From assembly GCA_021162125.1 (NCBI GenBank), contig JAGGZG010000294.1:1-20682 (forward strand): a DNA stretch of 20,682 nucleotides, in the 5' to 3' direction. Origin of the DNA: Anaerolineae bacterium. Lineage in GTDB: Bacteria; Chloroflexota; Anaerolineae; JACIWR01. Every line of letters starts with the position of its first letter. Position 1 is the stretch's first letter. This document shows positions 1 to 7,885 of this stretch, piece after piece. The position numbers and the translations under genes are program-made. Under the pieces are notes generated by a model that was given only the letters and a program-made list of their open reading frames with translations, was not told the DNA's origin and made no database searches.

Positions 1-397
1 AGCATCGGGCTGAAAGGACAAAGCTGAAGCGAGTAGGGCACTTCCAACCCCGATTATTGTCTTAATCTTCAGGAGCATCGGGCACTAGCCCCCGACAGAA
101 AAACCTACACCTGAGAGGTAAGGGGAGGGGGAAAAAGCGATACCGCAGGCTGTTGATCAATGCTGCTAACTTTCTACATAATTCGTAATGCCAAGAGGAG
201 TCCGCGCTCTCTAGCGCGGAAGGAGGTGGAACGGCGTTAGAGAACGCCTCCTCCTCGTAAATTGAATTTTGCCACATCTTACAGGAACTTGTGAAAAGTT
301 AGTGCCATTGGGCCGGGGGCCCGCCCTACGGACATATCTTGCCCCCAAATTGAAATGCACCTTTTCGGAAGTCTTGACTGGCACAGGAGGTGATGGC
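1..397. other. Non-coding left end, no gene supported
   Basis: No open frame here resembles a known protein. The frame of the following gene stays open back to 269, but that stretch lacks a good ribosome binding site and protein-like composition, so I treat it as leader. The only clear structure is the hairpin pair at 201-256, listed separately. A 10-bp direct repeat (AGCATCGGGC) occurs at 1-10 and 74-83 and may be chance. Confidence 0.5.
201..256 (+). promoter_or_regulatory. Two tandem hairpins in the leader of the first gene
   Basis: The first hairpin is a perfect 8-bp stem (TCCGCGCT at 201-208, AGCGCGGA at 213-220) with a CTCT loop. The second has GGCGTT (233-238) pairing with AACGCC (243-248) around an AGAG loop. 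AGGAGG (221-226) can pair with CCTCCT (250-255) as an outer stem that would bury a Shine-Dalgarno-like sequence. It could be a terminator of an upstream gene, although there is no clean U-run, or a leader structure. The function is inferred only. Confidence 0.4.
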
Positions 398-907
398 ATG
401 GACCTAACCAGCGGTCCCCCACGCCGGTTGTACAAGGCGGAGGTTTACACTACCCAGTTCCTTCTCACCGGAGAGATCGAACCACGAGGCCTATTGCTTG
501 ACGATCTGAACAGCGCTGACCGGGGGTATATCTTTATTCACCCTGCCTCGATCTCACCCCTGACCCCGGATTGTGTTCTCGGTCCCTTCTCCCGCGAGGA
601 GATTATCGTGGATAAGCGCGACACCATCGCCATCTACCTGGCCGACGAGGCAGCCAGGGCCGAGATTGGCCTGCTCAGGAAGGAGGAACGGGTGATTGTC
701 TACACGGCGACGTTCATCCTGCGAGCCACTTTCCACCTGGGCGAGGAGATGCGCATCCGTGACATGTTCGATGCCATAATGTCTACCTTCGTTCCAATCT
801 CCCAGGTCTCCCTCTTCCCCTTACACCCCCTAAAAAGCCAAATCCCACAGCACAGGGAGCTGCTCCTGCTCAACAAGTCGCAGGTGATTTTCTATCACCC
901 GGAGTAG
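398..907 (+). CDS. Hypothetical protein, about 169 aa
   Basis: I do not recognise this protein. The start at 398 is chosen because a near-perfect Shine-Dalgarno (AGGAGGTGAT) sits just upstream with 7 nt between GGAGG and ATG. An in-frame upstream start at 269 has no such site. The product looks cytoplasmic and beta-rich: no signal peptide or membrane segment. It opens with a strand-like VYTTQFLLTGEI stretch, and a middle section (FSREEIIVDKRDTIAIYLAD) is followed by a strand-rich region ending in a VIFYHP-like tail. The pattern suggests a small beta-barrel or sensor-like fold, but no catalytic motif is visible. It is the only plus-strand gene and converges with the ATPase/propeller gene across a 96-bp spacer. 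Confidence 0.7.
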   Translation: MDLTSGPPRRLYKAEVYTTQFLLTGEIEPRGLLLDDLNSADRGYIFIHPASISPLTPDCVLGPFSREEIIVDKRDTIAIYLADEAARAEIGLLRKEERVIVYTATFILRATFHLGEEMRIRDMFDAIMSTFVPISQVSLFPLHPLKSQIPQHRELLLLNKSQVIFYHPE

Positions 908-920
908 GAGCAACGCCACG

Positions 921-982
921 GTCAGCCGATTAAACGGATTTGGCCGATACCGACCCTCAGCTTGATCGGAACCATCGGGTGA
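921..982. repeat. Intergenic repeat-like segment (CAGCCGAT ... CATCGGGTGA)
   Basis: This lies between the convergent genes ending at 907 and 1004. It has CAGCCGAT at 923-930, CGGATT nearby, and CATCGGGTGA at 973-982. The same two words, with an AATCCG-type word, recur at 9496-9538. The flanks TCGGA (966-970) and TCCGA (982-986) are inverted and could form a small stem. This fits a dispersed palindromic repeat; a role as bidirectional terminator is possible. Confidence 0.35.
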
Positions 983-1003
983 TCCGAAGCTCCTTGCCCC
1001 ATA

Positions 1004-3148
1004 TCAGGGGCGCCAGGATGGGGCCTGCTCGTCACTGTCGTCGTCGGTGATGTTCACCAGACCACTGCCGTCCCGGTTCATCACGTAAATGTCCCAGTCA
1101 CCATCCCGGTTGGAGTAAAACATGATGCGCTTTCCATCGGAGGACCACGTCGGCCCGTGGTAGTCCGCGTAGGGGTCGCGCGTCAGATTTATCTGATTGG
1201 AGCCGTCCGCCGCCATCAGAAAAATATCCACGTAACCGTCGCGGTCGGACTCGAAGGCGATGGTGGTGCCGTCCGGTGACCAGATAGGCCCGAAGTCGTC
1301 GGCCGGGTCGTGGGTCAACTGAGTGACGTGTTTCCCCGTGCGATCCATGACGAAAATGTCCCAGTCGCCCCCATCGCGGCGCGAGGCAAAGGCGATGCGC
1401 TGCCCGTCCGGTGACCACGAGGGGGACACATCGCTGGCCGGATTATCGGTGAGACGCACCACGTTTGAACCGTCAGCGTCCATGACGTAGATCTCCCAGT
1501 TCTCATCGCGGAACGATGAGAATGCCAATTGCGAGCCATCCGGCGACCAGGCCGGTGTCCAATCCTTATTCTCGTGGCGGGTGATGTTGGTCTGGTCGCT
1601 GCCGTCGGCATTCATCACGTAAATCTCCTGGTTGCCGTCACGCAGGGAGACAAAGGCGATGCGCCGCCCGTCCGGCGACCAGACCGGGTCGAATTCGTCG
1701 GCCTCGGTCAGGGTCAATCGCACCGGAAAAGAGCCGTCCTCATTCATAAGGTAGATTTGCAGGGGCTCGCCGGTGTTTTGGCGGGAGGCGTAAGCGATGG
1801 CCGGTGTGGGGATGGGAGTAGGCGTGGCCAGCACGGGCGCCCTCAGGCCCGTGGGCACGACAGTGCGCGACGGATCACCGCCAGCCGGCGTCTTTAGACC
1901 GGCAGGAGGCGATACGCTGGGCGTGAAGCGGTGGGCGAGCAAGAACAACAGACCCGTGCCCAACAGCACGACCAACCCTATCCAACCGAGATCCCTGCTG
2001 GATTCCGGCTGGGGATGCTCTTTTCCCTTCACCGGCGGTGGTCGCCGCGCCGGACGGCGACGCACCCGCCAGGGGCCTTCGCGCAATACGGCCTCTACCG
2101 GATGTTGGTGGGCCACCCACAGGCGGCAGAGTTCGACGGCGAAGCGAAAGCTGTTTGCCCCCATACGCACCAGGATGCCGCGCCGCTCCAGGCCAGCCAG
2201 CACGTCCTCGACCTCCGGCAGTTCCACGCGGGCTCCTAGCTTGCTCAGGAATTGGTGGACGTCGTACTGGGTGGCTACTCCTTGCTTGCCGCGCAGCGCA
2301 GCCAGAGCGGCCAGGATCACCCGCTCCCGTGGCGAAGCGACCGCCCACCATTGCTCGAACGTGGGCTGGGGTGTGTTCAGCAGGTCGTCGAGCGCAGCCT
2401 CCACGTCCGATGGGGTGACGTCCTCGCTGCCAATGCAACGATTGACCAGGGTTCGGCAGAGGAACTGGATGAAGCGGGGGTGGTTCGAGGTCAGTTCGAG
2501 GACGCGGGTCACGGCCCAGGGATCGTAGCGCAGCACGTCCTCCACCGGCCGACGAACGAGGTCCTCCGCCTCGTGGGTGAGCAGCGGCCCCAGGTCACGA
2601 TGGACGGTGTCGGCGAAGAGTTCCGGCCAGCGATGGGACAGGGCCTCGAAATCAGTCGCCGTCGCCAGGATGCTCAGCCAATGCTCGGCGTGGATGGCAG
2701 CTACCAGGGCCCGCACTAGCACATCATCTGCCCATTGCTCGAAATCGTCCAGCAACAACACCAGCCGGCCCTCGCCCAGCACGCCCCGTGCCCGGTTCAG
2801 GAAGGCGATGAAGGCGTCCTCAGCAGCCTCCCCTGCGAAATCCGCCTGCGGCGGCCGGGGCATGGCCAGGGCGCGGGCCACGGCGTCCGCCACGGCCCAC
2901 AGAGACGACGATCCGTCCTCTGCCCTGACCGCCAGGCCGATCCAGACGGGAACGCAGTCAGGGGGCAATTTGCCGGCCAGGTGGCGCAGCAGAGAGGTCT
3001 TGCCTATCCGCTCGGGGCCGTGCACCACGATGACCGGGCGGCCTTTGATCACCTGTTCCTGCACCCAGGCAACGATGTCCCCCCGTCCGAAGAACATTCT
3101 TCCCTCGGCGGGGCGTTCACTTCGGTAGGGATTGAGCTTAAAGTTCAT
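1004..3148 (-). CDS. AAA ATPase fused to TolB-like beta-propeller, single-pass membrane protein
   Basis: The 714-residue protein has four parts. Residues about 15-270 form a STAND/AAA-type ATPase with Walker A GPERIGKT (44-51) and Walker B LVLLLDDFEQW (129-139). Residues about 272-347 look like a winged helix. A basic stretch (361-376) precedes one membrane helix at about 388-406. After a Pro/Thr-rich linker, residues 451-714 carry PD40/TolB-type repeats with WSPDG..IAF..RDG...IYVM..DGS spacing. The repeat Trp residues at 490, 534, 578, 623, 668 and 712 suggest a six-bladed propeller closed by the C-terminal strand. The positive-inside rule puts the ATPase in the cytoplasm and the propeller outside. 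A role coupling external sensing to NTP hydrolysis is inferred. The start overlaps the upstream methyltransferase by 11 bp and has a weak binding site, so translational coupling is likely. Confidence 0.9.
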   Translation of the reverse strand: MNFKLNPYRSERPAEGRMFFGRGDIVAWVQEQVIKGRPVIVVHGPERIGKTSLLRHLAGKLPPDCVPVWIGLAVRAEDGSSSLWAVADAVARALAMPRPPQADFAGEAAEDAFIAFLNRARGVLGEGRLVLLLDDFEQWADDVLVRALVAAIHAEHWLSILATATDFEALSHRWPELFADTVHRDLGPLLTHEAEDLVRRPVEDVLRYDPWAVTRVLELTSNHPRFIQFLCRTLVNRCIGSEDVTPSDVEAALDDLLNTPQPTFEQWWAVASPRERVILAALAALRGKQGVATQYDVHQFLSKLGARVELPEVEDVLAGLERRGILVRMGANSFRFAVELCRLWVAHQHPVEAVLREGPWRVRRRPARRPPPVKGKEHPQPESSRDLGWIGLVVLLGTGLLFLLAHRFTPSVSPPAGLKTPAGGDPSRTVVPTGLRAPVLATPTPIPTPAIAYASRQNTGEPLQIYLMNEDGSFPVRLTLTEADEFDPVWSPDGRRIAFVSLRDGNQEIYVMNADGSDQTNITRHENKDWTPAWSPDGSQLAFSSFRDENWEIYVMDADGSNVVRLTDNPASDVSPSWSPDGQRIAFASRRDGGDWDIFVMDRTGKHVTQLTHDPADDFGPIWSPDGTTIAFESDRDGYVDIFLMAADGSNQINLTRDPYADYHGPTWSSDGKRIMFYSNRDGDWDIYVMNRDGSGLVNITDDDSDEQAPSWRP

Positions 3149-3812
3149 CTGTGCAATCCGTGTACATCATCGCACGTCTTTTTTTGGCGGCCACAATCAC
3201 CCGCACCAGGCTCTGGCCCTCGCGACTCTCCTCTACTACGCGGACCAGGCTCGCTTCTCCCAGAAGATCATCCACGTCCGGCCAGGGGCCGCGTTGGCCG
3301 GTGATCGTGTAGAGCCACTCGATAAAGCGACTCAGGGGACCGCGTCTCTCCAGCCGCGCCTCGGCGACGACCACCGCCCGGCCACCAGGCCGCAGCACCC
3401 GCGTCACCTCGCGCAGAGTCGCCGGGTGGAGGATGAACCCGGCCGGGAAAGTAGCTACCACCGCGTCGAAAACGCCGCCGGCAAAAGGTAGGGCCTGCGC
3501 CCGCCCGCGACAAAGGGGCACGCCCAGCCCCCGGCGGCGCAGTTTGCGCCGGGTGATGCGCACCATGTAGGGTGACAGGTCCAACCCGCAGGGCCGATAC
3601 CCCGCCTCCGCCAGGTCTATCAGCAAGTTGCCCGTGCCGCAGGCCAGGTCCAGGACACGCTCGCCTCGCAGGTAGGGAATCACCGCTCGCTGCCAGCGTC
3701 GCCAGTTTCCCAGGGAGACCAGCCAACTCACCGCATCGTAGGTCCAGGCGAATTGGTTGTACAGCAGGTGAAATCCCCAGCGCACAAGCGCAAACCACAG
3801 GCGACGGATCAT
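3138..3812 (-). CDS. Class I SAM-dependent methyltransferase (UbiE-like)
   Basis: This 224-residue protein has the Rossmann methyltransferase signature VLDLACGTGN (motif I, about residues 53-62), followed by an acidic strand end (CGLDLS) and a post-motif region (ALPFAGGVFDAVVATFP) typical of the UbiE/Methyltransf_11 group. LRPGG, later in the protein, is the usual motif III. The N-terminus is amphipathic and rich in Trp and aromatic residues, suggesting contact with membrane or lipid substrate. Its ATG overlaps the stop of the YdjC-type deacetylase gene (ATGA), and its 3' end overlaps the ATPase/propeller gene, so the three form one transcription unit. The substrate cannot be read from the sequence; neighbours suggest a lipid or glycan. 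Confidence 0.88.
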   Translation of the reverse strand: MIRRLWFALVRWGFHLLYNQFAWTYDAVSWLVSLGNWRRWQRAVIPYLRGERVLDLACGTGNLLIDLAEAGYRPCGLDLSPYMVRITRRKLRRRGLGVPLCRGRAQALPFAGGVFDAVVATFPAGFILHPATLREVTRVLRPGGRAVVVAEARLERRGPLSRFIEWLYTITGQRGPWPDVDDLLGEASLVRVVEESREGQSLVRVIVAAKKRRAMMYTDCTDEL

Positions 3813-4657
3813 CGGGCCAGCACACTGAAATTCACCAACTCGATGCCCAACTCGGACACTTTCTCCCGCACCTGGGGATGGCAGAGCAACTCCAGCTCGC
3901 GTTCCCGTTCCACCGCGTACGAACTCTCCCTCAGAAGTCGCTCGTCGGCCAGGCCGGGGTGGGTCATCATCTCGGTGACGCCGGGAGGCAACTCCCCCAG
4001 AATCCGCAGTAATCGTTCCAGGGTGAGCATCTCCACGCCGAAGAATCTGCCCGCGAAGTGATCAGGGTGGGGCACTCCCGCCTTCTGCACCAGACGCCAG
4101 TCCTCGGTCCCGACCCGAAGCAGCAAGTCCGGTGGCAGGTCGGCGACGATGGCCGGCACGTCCCGCCCGGTGAGTGCCTCCGGCGGTGGCAAGGGCACGC
4201 GCATCGGCAGCCCGAATTCTTTCGCCAATTCCACGTGCACGGCAAAGAAAGGCGGGTATAAATACACGCTGTGGTGGCAGTCCAGGTGAGTCGGTCGCCG
4301 CCCGGTGGAGAGGAAGAGTTCAATCTGAGTCCGTAATTCGGCCCTGAGTTGATCCAGGTCCACCTCGATCAGGCGCTCCATGAGTTCCTCCGGCCTGTAG
4401 AAGGCACCGTTCCCATGCACCAGGCTGGGTATCTCCTCCGGCGGGAGAACGGGGTAGTACGAGGTGAACACCAGGTGTACTCCCACCCCCAGACGGGGAT
4501 GTTCCTCTGCCAGGCGAAGTGACTCGCTGGCGTAGGGCATGTTCATCATCACCGTGGCGCTGGTGACGATGCCCCGTTGGTGAGCGCGAAGGATGCCCCT
4601 GGTCACCCCCGGCGTGCGTCCGTAGTCATCTGCATTGACGATTAGTTGTCTGACCAT
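3809..4657 (-). CDS. YdjC/ChbG-family carbohydrate deacetylase
   Basis: The 282-residue protein starts with QLIVNADDYGRTPGVTRGI, the family hallmark in which the two Asp residues take part in metal binding and catalysis. A later THLDCHHSVYLYP motif supplies the expected metal-binding His residues, and LPPGVTEMMTHPGL matches the family's C-terminal catalytic region. Length is normal. Known members remove acetyl groups from chitooligosaccharides; others (HpnK) occur in hopanoid gene sets. The adjacent extended-SDR protein and methyltransferase make a lipid- or glycan-modifying cluster possible, but no squalene or hopene cyclase is present to support hopanoids. The gene heads a coupled set with the methyltransferase (4-bp overlap). 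Confidence 0.88.
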   Translation of the reverse strand: MVRQLIVNADDYGRTPGVTRGILRAHQRGIVTSATVMMNMPYASESLRLAEEHPRLGVGVHLVFTSYYPVLPPEEIPSLVHGNGAFYRPEELMERLIEVDLDQLRAELRTQIELFLSTGRRPTHLDCHHSVYLYPPFFAVHVELAKEFGLPMRVPLPPPEALTGRDVPAIVADLPPDLLLRVGTEDWRLVQKAGVPHPDHFAGRFFGVEMLTLERLLRILGELPPGVTEMMTHPGLADERLLRESSYAVERERELELLCHPQVREKVSELGIELVNFSVLAR

Positions 4658-4687
4658 GCCTCACCCTTTTAGAGCGCGCCTGAAAAT

Positions 4688-4775
4688 TCACCACGAAGGC
4701 ACTAAGTCACCAAGAACCATTGGTATTGCCCGTTCTTTCTTTAATGGCACTTTGAGTCTTTGTGTCTTGGTGGTT
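4688..4775. repeat. Imperfect inverted repeat, MITE/REP-like
   Basis: The left arm (about 4690-4714, beginning ACCACGAAGGCAC) and the reverse complement of the right arm (about 4750-4774, reading ACCACCAAGACAC) match at 19 of 25 positions by eye. The arms enclose about 35 bp. It fills the spacer between the epimerase 3' end and the deacetylase 5' end. Words of the type ACCACGAAGGCAC are common in intergenic repeats of environmental bacterial genomes as I recall them; no search was possible. Confidence 0.45.
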
Positions 4776-4780
4776 ATATC

Positions 4781-5797
4781 TTACCTCGGTTTTTTCTGAG
4801 ACCCTTTTAGAAGACCGATGGCTCGATACCACTCCAGCGTCTCTCGTGCCCCCTCCTCAAAGGGCCGGGCGCGGAACCCCAGTTCGCGCTGAGCTTTCTC
4901 ACTGGAGACCCACCAGTCGTAGAATACGTAGGTGGCCAGGTTGAGGGGATACCACGGCTCGCGGCGGGTGAAAAACGCCACTCCCTCCAGAAGGTAGGCG
5001 AAAGCCAGCATCAACCAGGCGGGTGTGTTGAGACGCCAGGCTCCCTTGCCGGAGAGGCGACTGACGATGGCGTTAGCCTCTCGGTGGGAGATGCTCTCGC
5101 CACTCACGTTGTAAATCTGCCCCACGCGACCCCGTCGCAGGGCCAGAGCGATGCCCCAGGCCGCGTCTTTGACGTAAACGGGAAAAGTTACGTGGCGACC
5201 GTGGTGTACCTGCACCCGCCAGCCACGAAGGAAATCCTCGAAGAACAAACGGTTGAAGGCGTAATGCCCCCACGGCCCGTAGAGTGCGCCCGGGCGGACG
5301 ACGATCACCGGCAGGCCGTACTGGGCATAGAAGCTCAGAACCAGGCGCTCGGCCTCCAGTTTGGTACGCTGATAAGCGTCGTGGGGCGCACAAGGGTAAT
5401 CCTCGTCAATCACCCGGCCGGGGGCTGGACGGCCCGCCACGGCCACGGTGGATACGTGGACGAAGCGCTGTACGTTGGCCTGGCAGGCTGCGCGCAGCAC
5501 GTTCAGTGTGCCCTCCACGTTGGTAGCGTGGAACTCGTGATATGGCCCCCACATGCGAAATTTGGCGGCGGCGTGGATCACGCGATCACATCCCCGGATG
5601 GCCCGGGCCACGCTTTCGGCGTCGCGCACGTCGCCCCAGACCAGCTCTACCCCCAGATTGCGCAGGAAGTCGAGCGCGTACTTACCGTCCCGTCGTTTAC
5701 GTCGGCGTACCAGGGCGCGCACCTCGTCACCCTGACCGATTAACTGCTCGCACAGATTGTGTCCCAGGAACCCCGTGGCTCCAGTGACGAGGATCAT
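4781..5797 (-). CDS. Extended-SDR NAD(P)-dependent epimerase/reductase (HpnA/dihydroflavonol-reductase-like)
   Basis: From the ATG at 5797 the protein is 338 residues and begins directly with the first Rossmann strand, MILVTGATGFLGHNL, which gives the GxxGxxG dinucleotide motif at residues 6-12. A GGGGGG purine run lies just upstream. An in-frame TTG 24 bp earlier is possible but less likely. The catalytic Ser (VHVSTVAVAG, residue about 116) and the YxxxK pair (Y142, K146) are intact. NVEGTLNVLRAA and RPGALYGPWGHY are typical of the 3beta-HSD/dihydroflavonol-4-reductase/HpnA branch. It may reduce or epimerise a sugar, sterol-like or polyketide substrate; the exact substrate is unknown. It lies 31 bp downstream of the aldehyde oxidoreductase gene on the same strand, so the two may be cotranscribed. 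Confidence 0.88.
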   Translation of the reverse strand: MILVTGATGFLGHNLCEQLIGQGDEVRALVRRRKRRDGKYALDFLRNLGVELVWGDVRDAESVARAIRGCDRVIHAAAKFRMWGPYHEFHATNVEGTLNVLRAACQANVQRFVHVSTVAVAGRPAPGRVIDEDYPCAPHDAYQRTKLEAERLVLSFYAQYGLPVIVVRPGALYGPWGHYAFNRLFFEDFLRGWRVQVHHGRHVTFPVYVKDAAWGIALALRRGRVGQIYNVSGESISHREANAIVSRLSGKGAWRLNTPAWLMLAFAYLLEGVAFFTRREPWYPLNLATYVFYDWWVSSEKAQRELGFRARPFEEGARETLEWYRAIGLLKGSQKKPR

Positions 5798-5828
5798 TGT
5801 CCCCCCATGTCGCAGATGCAACCTGCTC

Positions 5829-7667
5829 CTACGGCCACAAGTCCTCGGCGATGTCCGCCAGGCCCAGGGCCACGAGTCGCTCTCGTGTGGGCTTGCCGGT
5901 GACGGGGTCCCAGCCCCGCCAGGCGTAGTACTCGCGCATCAACAGGTCCATGTCCGGGACGCGGCCCTCGGTGCCACCCCCGGGCAGCGGCTGCAAGAGC
6001 AATTTCGGCAGGCGGTCGTTGGCGGCAGTGAGGCCAAGCCGCACGTTGAGTGCTCGTTTGAGATTGAAGGCCCGCTCGCCCAGGGGCAGCACGTCTTCCA
6101 TGGTCAGGTCCCAGCCGGTGGCCGCGCTGAGCATCCCCCGCGTGATCGATGCCGGCGGGTTGGCGAACACGCACATAATCATCGCGTTGTACAGCGTGCG
6201 CCAGTCCTGCTGGCGGGCGGTGATCTGCGCCTTCTCCGCCGACGACTCGAAGCGTTCGCCCATGACGATGCCCAGTTCCTCCTGCTGCTGTCCCTGATCC
6301 ACCAGGTACATGTCGCCCTGGTTGTGGCACGCGCCCCGTGGCCCGGTGGCGTAATTCACCGCCATCCCGAAGGAAGCGCGCGGGTCGTGCATGGGCACTT
6401 CCAGGCCGTTGACCTGTACTGCCAGTTCCTCCACCCCAAAGTGCCGGGCCACGGCCAGTGAGCCCTCGGCCAGCAAGTCGCCGAACCCCTCACGGTAAGC
6501 AATCATCTCCGTGAGCCGGATGGCCGTTTCGATGTCGCCCCAGTGCAACTCCAGGCCGCCGGTGTCCTGGGCGCTAATGATGCCCTGGTCGTAGAGGTAA
6601 TAGGTGAAAGCGATAGTCACGCCGCTGGTGATGGTATCCAGCCCGCAGCGGTTGCACAGGTGGTTGACGTAGGCGATGGCCGGCAGGTCATCCACCAGCA
6701 GCAGCGAGCCGTAGGCGGCTATCGTCTCGTACTCCGGGCCGTCCACCCGGCTCAGGCCGTATCGCTCGCTGATGTCCGTCAACCGGCCGCAGGCAATGGG
6801 ACAGCGATAGCAGGCCACGTGTTTGACCAGGATGGTCTCGGCCATGGTCGCCCCGCCGATGGGGCCGACGTCCATTTCGTCGCCGGTGAAGTAGCGGCTG
6901 GGCATGTCGCCGAGCATCATCAACATCTCGGCACTGCCCGCCGTGCCCATCGGCCGCAAAATCTCCGTCGCGATGTCTTCTTTGATGGCCCCTCGCGCCT
7001 GCCGCACGTAGTCTTTGAAGGCTTCTTCGTCGGCCAGGGGCACGCTGCCCGTCCCGCGCACGGCGATAGCTTTCAGGTTCTTACTGCCCATCACCGCGCC
7101 CATCCCAGTGCGACCCGCTGCCCGCCCCGCGTCGTTCATCACCGCCGCGTACTTAACCCCGTTCTCGCCCGCCGGGCCGATGCAGGCCACCCGCGCTTTT
7201 GGCTCGCCCAGCTCCTGGCGGATGGACTCCTGGGTCTGGTAGCTGTCCTGGCCTTGCAGGTGGCCGGCGTCGCGCAGCTCGGCCACGCCGTCCTTGACCC
7301 ACAGGTAGACCGGATGCGCGGCCCGGCCGGTGAGCAGAATGCCGTCGTAGCCGGCGAATTTGAGCTCCGGCCCCCAGTAGCCGCCGGAGTTGGACTCGCC
7401 CCAGATGCCGGTCAGCGGCGAGCGGGCGCAGACGACGTAACGCCCGCACGAAGGGGCAGTCGTGCCCACCAGCGGCCCGGTCATGAACATCAGCGGGTTA
7501 TCCGCTCCCAGCGGGTCGGTCTGCGAGGTGATGAGATCGTACAAATAGCGTGCCGCCAGACCGCTGCCACCCACGAATTGGCGCGCCCAATCCGGGTTCA
7601 AAGGTTCGTCCTCGATGGTGCCGCTGCTCAAGTCCACGCGCAGCAATTTGCCCATGTAGCCGTTCAT
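5829..7667 (-). CDS. Tungsten-dependent aldehyde:ferredoxin oxidoreductase (AOR family)
   Basis: The 612-residue length is typical. The N-terminal domain starts GKLLRVDLSSG and contains VGGSGLAARYLY. The pterin-cofactor loop GRAAGRTGMGAVMGSKNLKA is present. The [4Fe-4S] ligands fit C286, C289 and C293 (CYRCPIAC), with the distal Cys at C499 (IMCVFANPP); the spacing matches characterised AORs (C288/291/295/494 in the Pyrococcus enzyme). NRCGLDTITSGVTIAF and MHDPRASFGMAVNYATGPRGACH are further family blocks. It should oxidise aldehydes to acids and reduce ferredoxin in the cytoplasm; formaldehyde is one possible substrate. A GGAGG site lies 5 nt before the ATG. The palindromes at 7689-7734 lie just upstream and may influence expression. 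Confidence 0.95.
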   Translation of the reverse strand: MNGYMGKLLRVDLSSGTIEDEPLNPDWARQFVGGSGLAARYLYDLITSQTDPLGADNPLMFMTGPLVGTTAPSCGRYVVCARSPLTGIWGESNSGGYWGPELKFAGYDGILLTGRAAHPVYLWVKDGVAELRDAGHLQGQDSYQTQESIRQELGEPKARVACIGPAGENGVKYAAVMNDAGRAAGRTGMGAVMGSKNLKAIAVRGTGSVPLADEEAFKDYVRQARGAIKEDIATEILRPMGTAGSAEMLMMLGDMPSRYFTGDEMDVGPIGGATMAETILVKHVACYRCPIACGRLTDISERYGLSRVDGPEYETIAAYGSLLLVDDLPAIAYVNHLCNRCGLDTITSGVTIAFTYYLYDQGIISAQDTGGLELHWGDIETAIRLTEMIAYREGFGDLLAEGSLAVARHFGVEELAVQVNGLEVPMHDPRASFGMAVNYATGPRGACHNQGDMYLVDQGQQQEELGIVMGERFESSAEKAQITARQQDWRTLYNAMIMCVFANPPASITRGMLSAATGWDLTMEDVLPLGERAFNLKRALNVRLGLTAANDRLPKLLLQPLPGGGTEGRVPDMDLLMREYYAWRGWDPVTGKPTRERLVALGLADIAEDLWP

Positions 7668-7688
7668 AACATCCTCCGTGACTCCCCT

Positions 7689-7734
7689 CAGGTGACAGTC
7701 ACCTCGGAGGTGACTGTCACCTGACTGTCACCTG
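7689..7734. repeat. Double odd-palindrome repeat upstream of the AOR gene
   Basis: CAGGTGACAGTCACCT (7689-7704) and its exact reverse complement (7708-7723) flank a CGG spacer. Each arm is itself an odd palindrome: AGGTGAC-A-GTCACCT and AGGTGAC-T-GTCACCT, with centres 18 bp apart. A further partial copy (TGACTGTCACCTG at 7722-7734) overlaps the second. It lies 22 bp upstream of the AOR start codon. It could be tandem operator sites or a dispersed repeat; the same design in another sequence at 19413-19448 favours the repeat explanation. Confidence 0.7.
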
Positions 7735-7805
7735 ACTTGTCCGTGTGCATCTACCCGCAGTACTTCCCATCGCACCCGGCCCGCTCGAATGGCATCCCTG
7801 ATACT

Positions 7806-7842
7806 GTAGGTTGGGTTTCGGCTGCGCCTCAACCCAACCTAC
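7806..7842. repeat. 12-bp inverted repeat (GTAGGTTGGGTT type), possible terminator of the R-M operon
   Basis: GTAGGTTGGGTT at 7806-7817 and its exact reverse complement at 7831-7842 flank a 13-nt loop. It lies 44 bp beyond the 3' end of the restriction gene. No U-run follows, so it is not a classic intrinsic terminator. Palindromes built on AGGTTGGGTT are, to my knowledge, frequent dispersed repeats in several phyla. Confidence 0.6.
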
Positions 7843-7885
7843 TCAATTTCTGGTCCGCAAACTCCGTTAGCACGCCTCGCACTCA

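Noticed and set aside
269..397. N-terminal extension of the first gene to 269
   Set aside because: The ATG at 398 has a perfect binding site; the extension has none and does not continue the protein-like pattern.
3809..5797. Hopanoid biosynthesis cluster (HpnA/HpnK-like genes)
   Set aside because: The YdjC and extended-SDR families are broad, and no squalene-hopene cyclase or other hpn gene is present, so only a general lipid/glycan role is suggested.
6543..7724. Plus-strand open frame of 393 codons opposite the AOR gene
   Set aside because: It mirrors the GC-rich AOR codons; AOR is certain from its cofactor and Fe-S motifs.
7689..7842. Intrinsic terminators
   Set aside because: Stable hairpins exist, but no U-run follows on the relevant strand; recorded as repeats instead.
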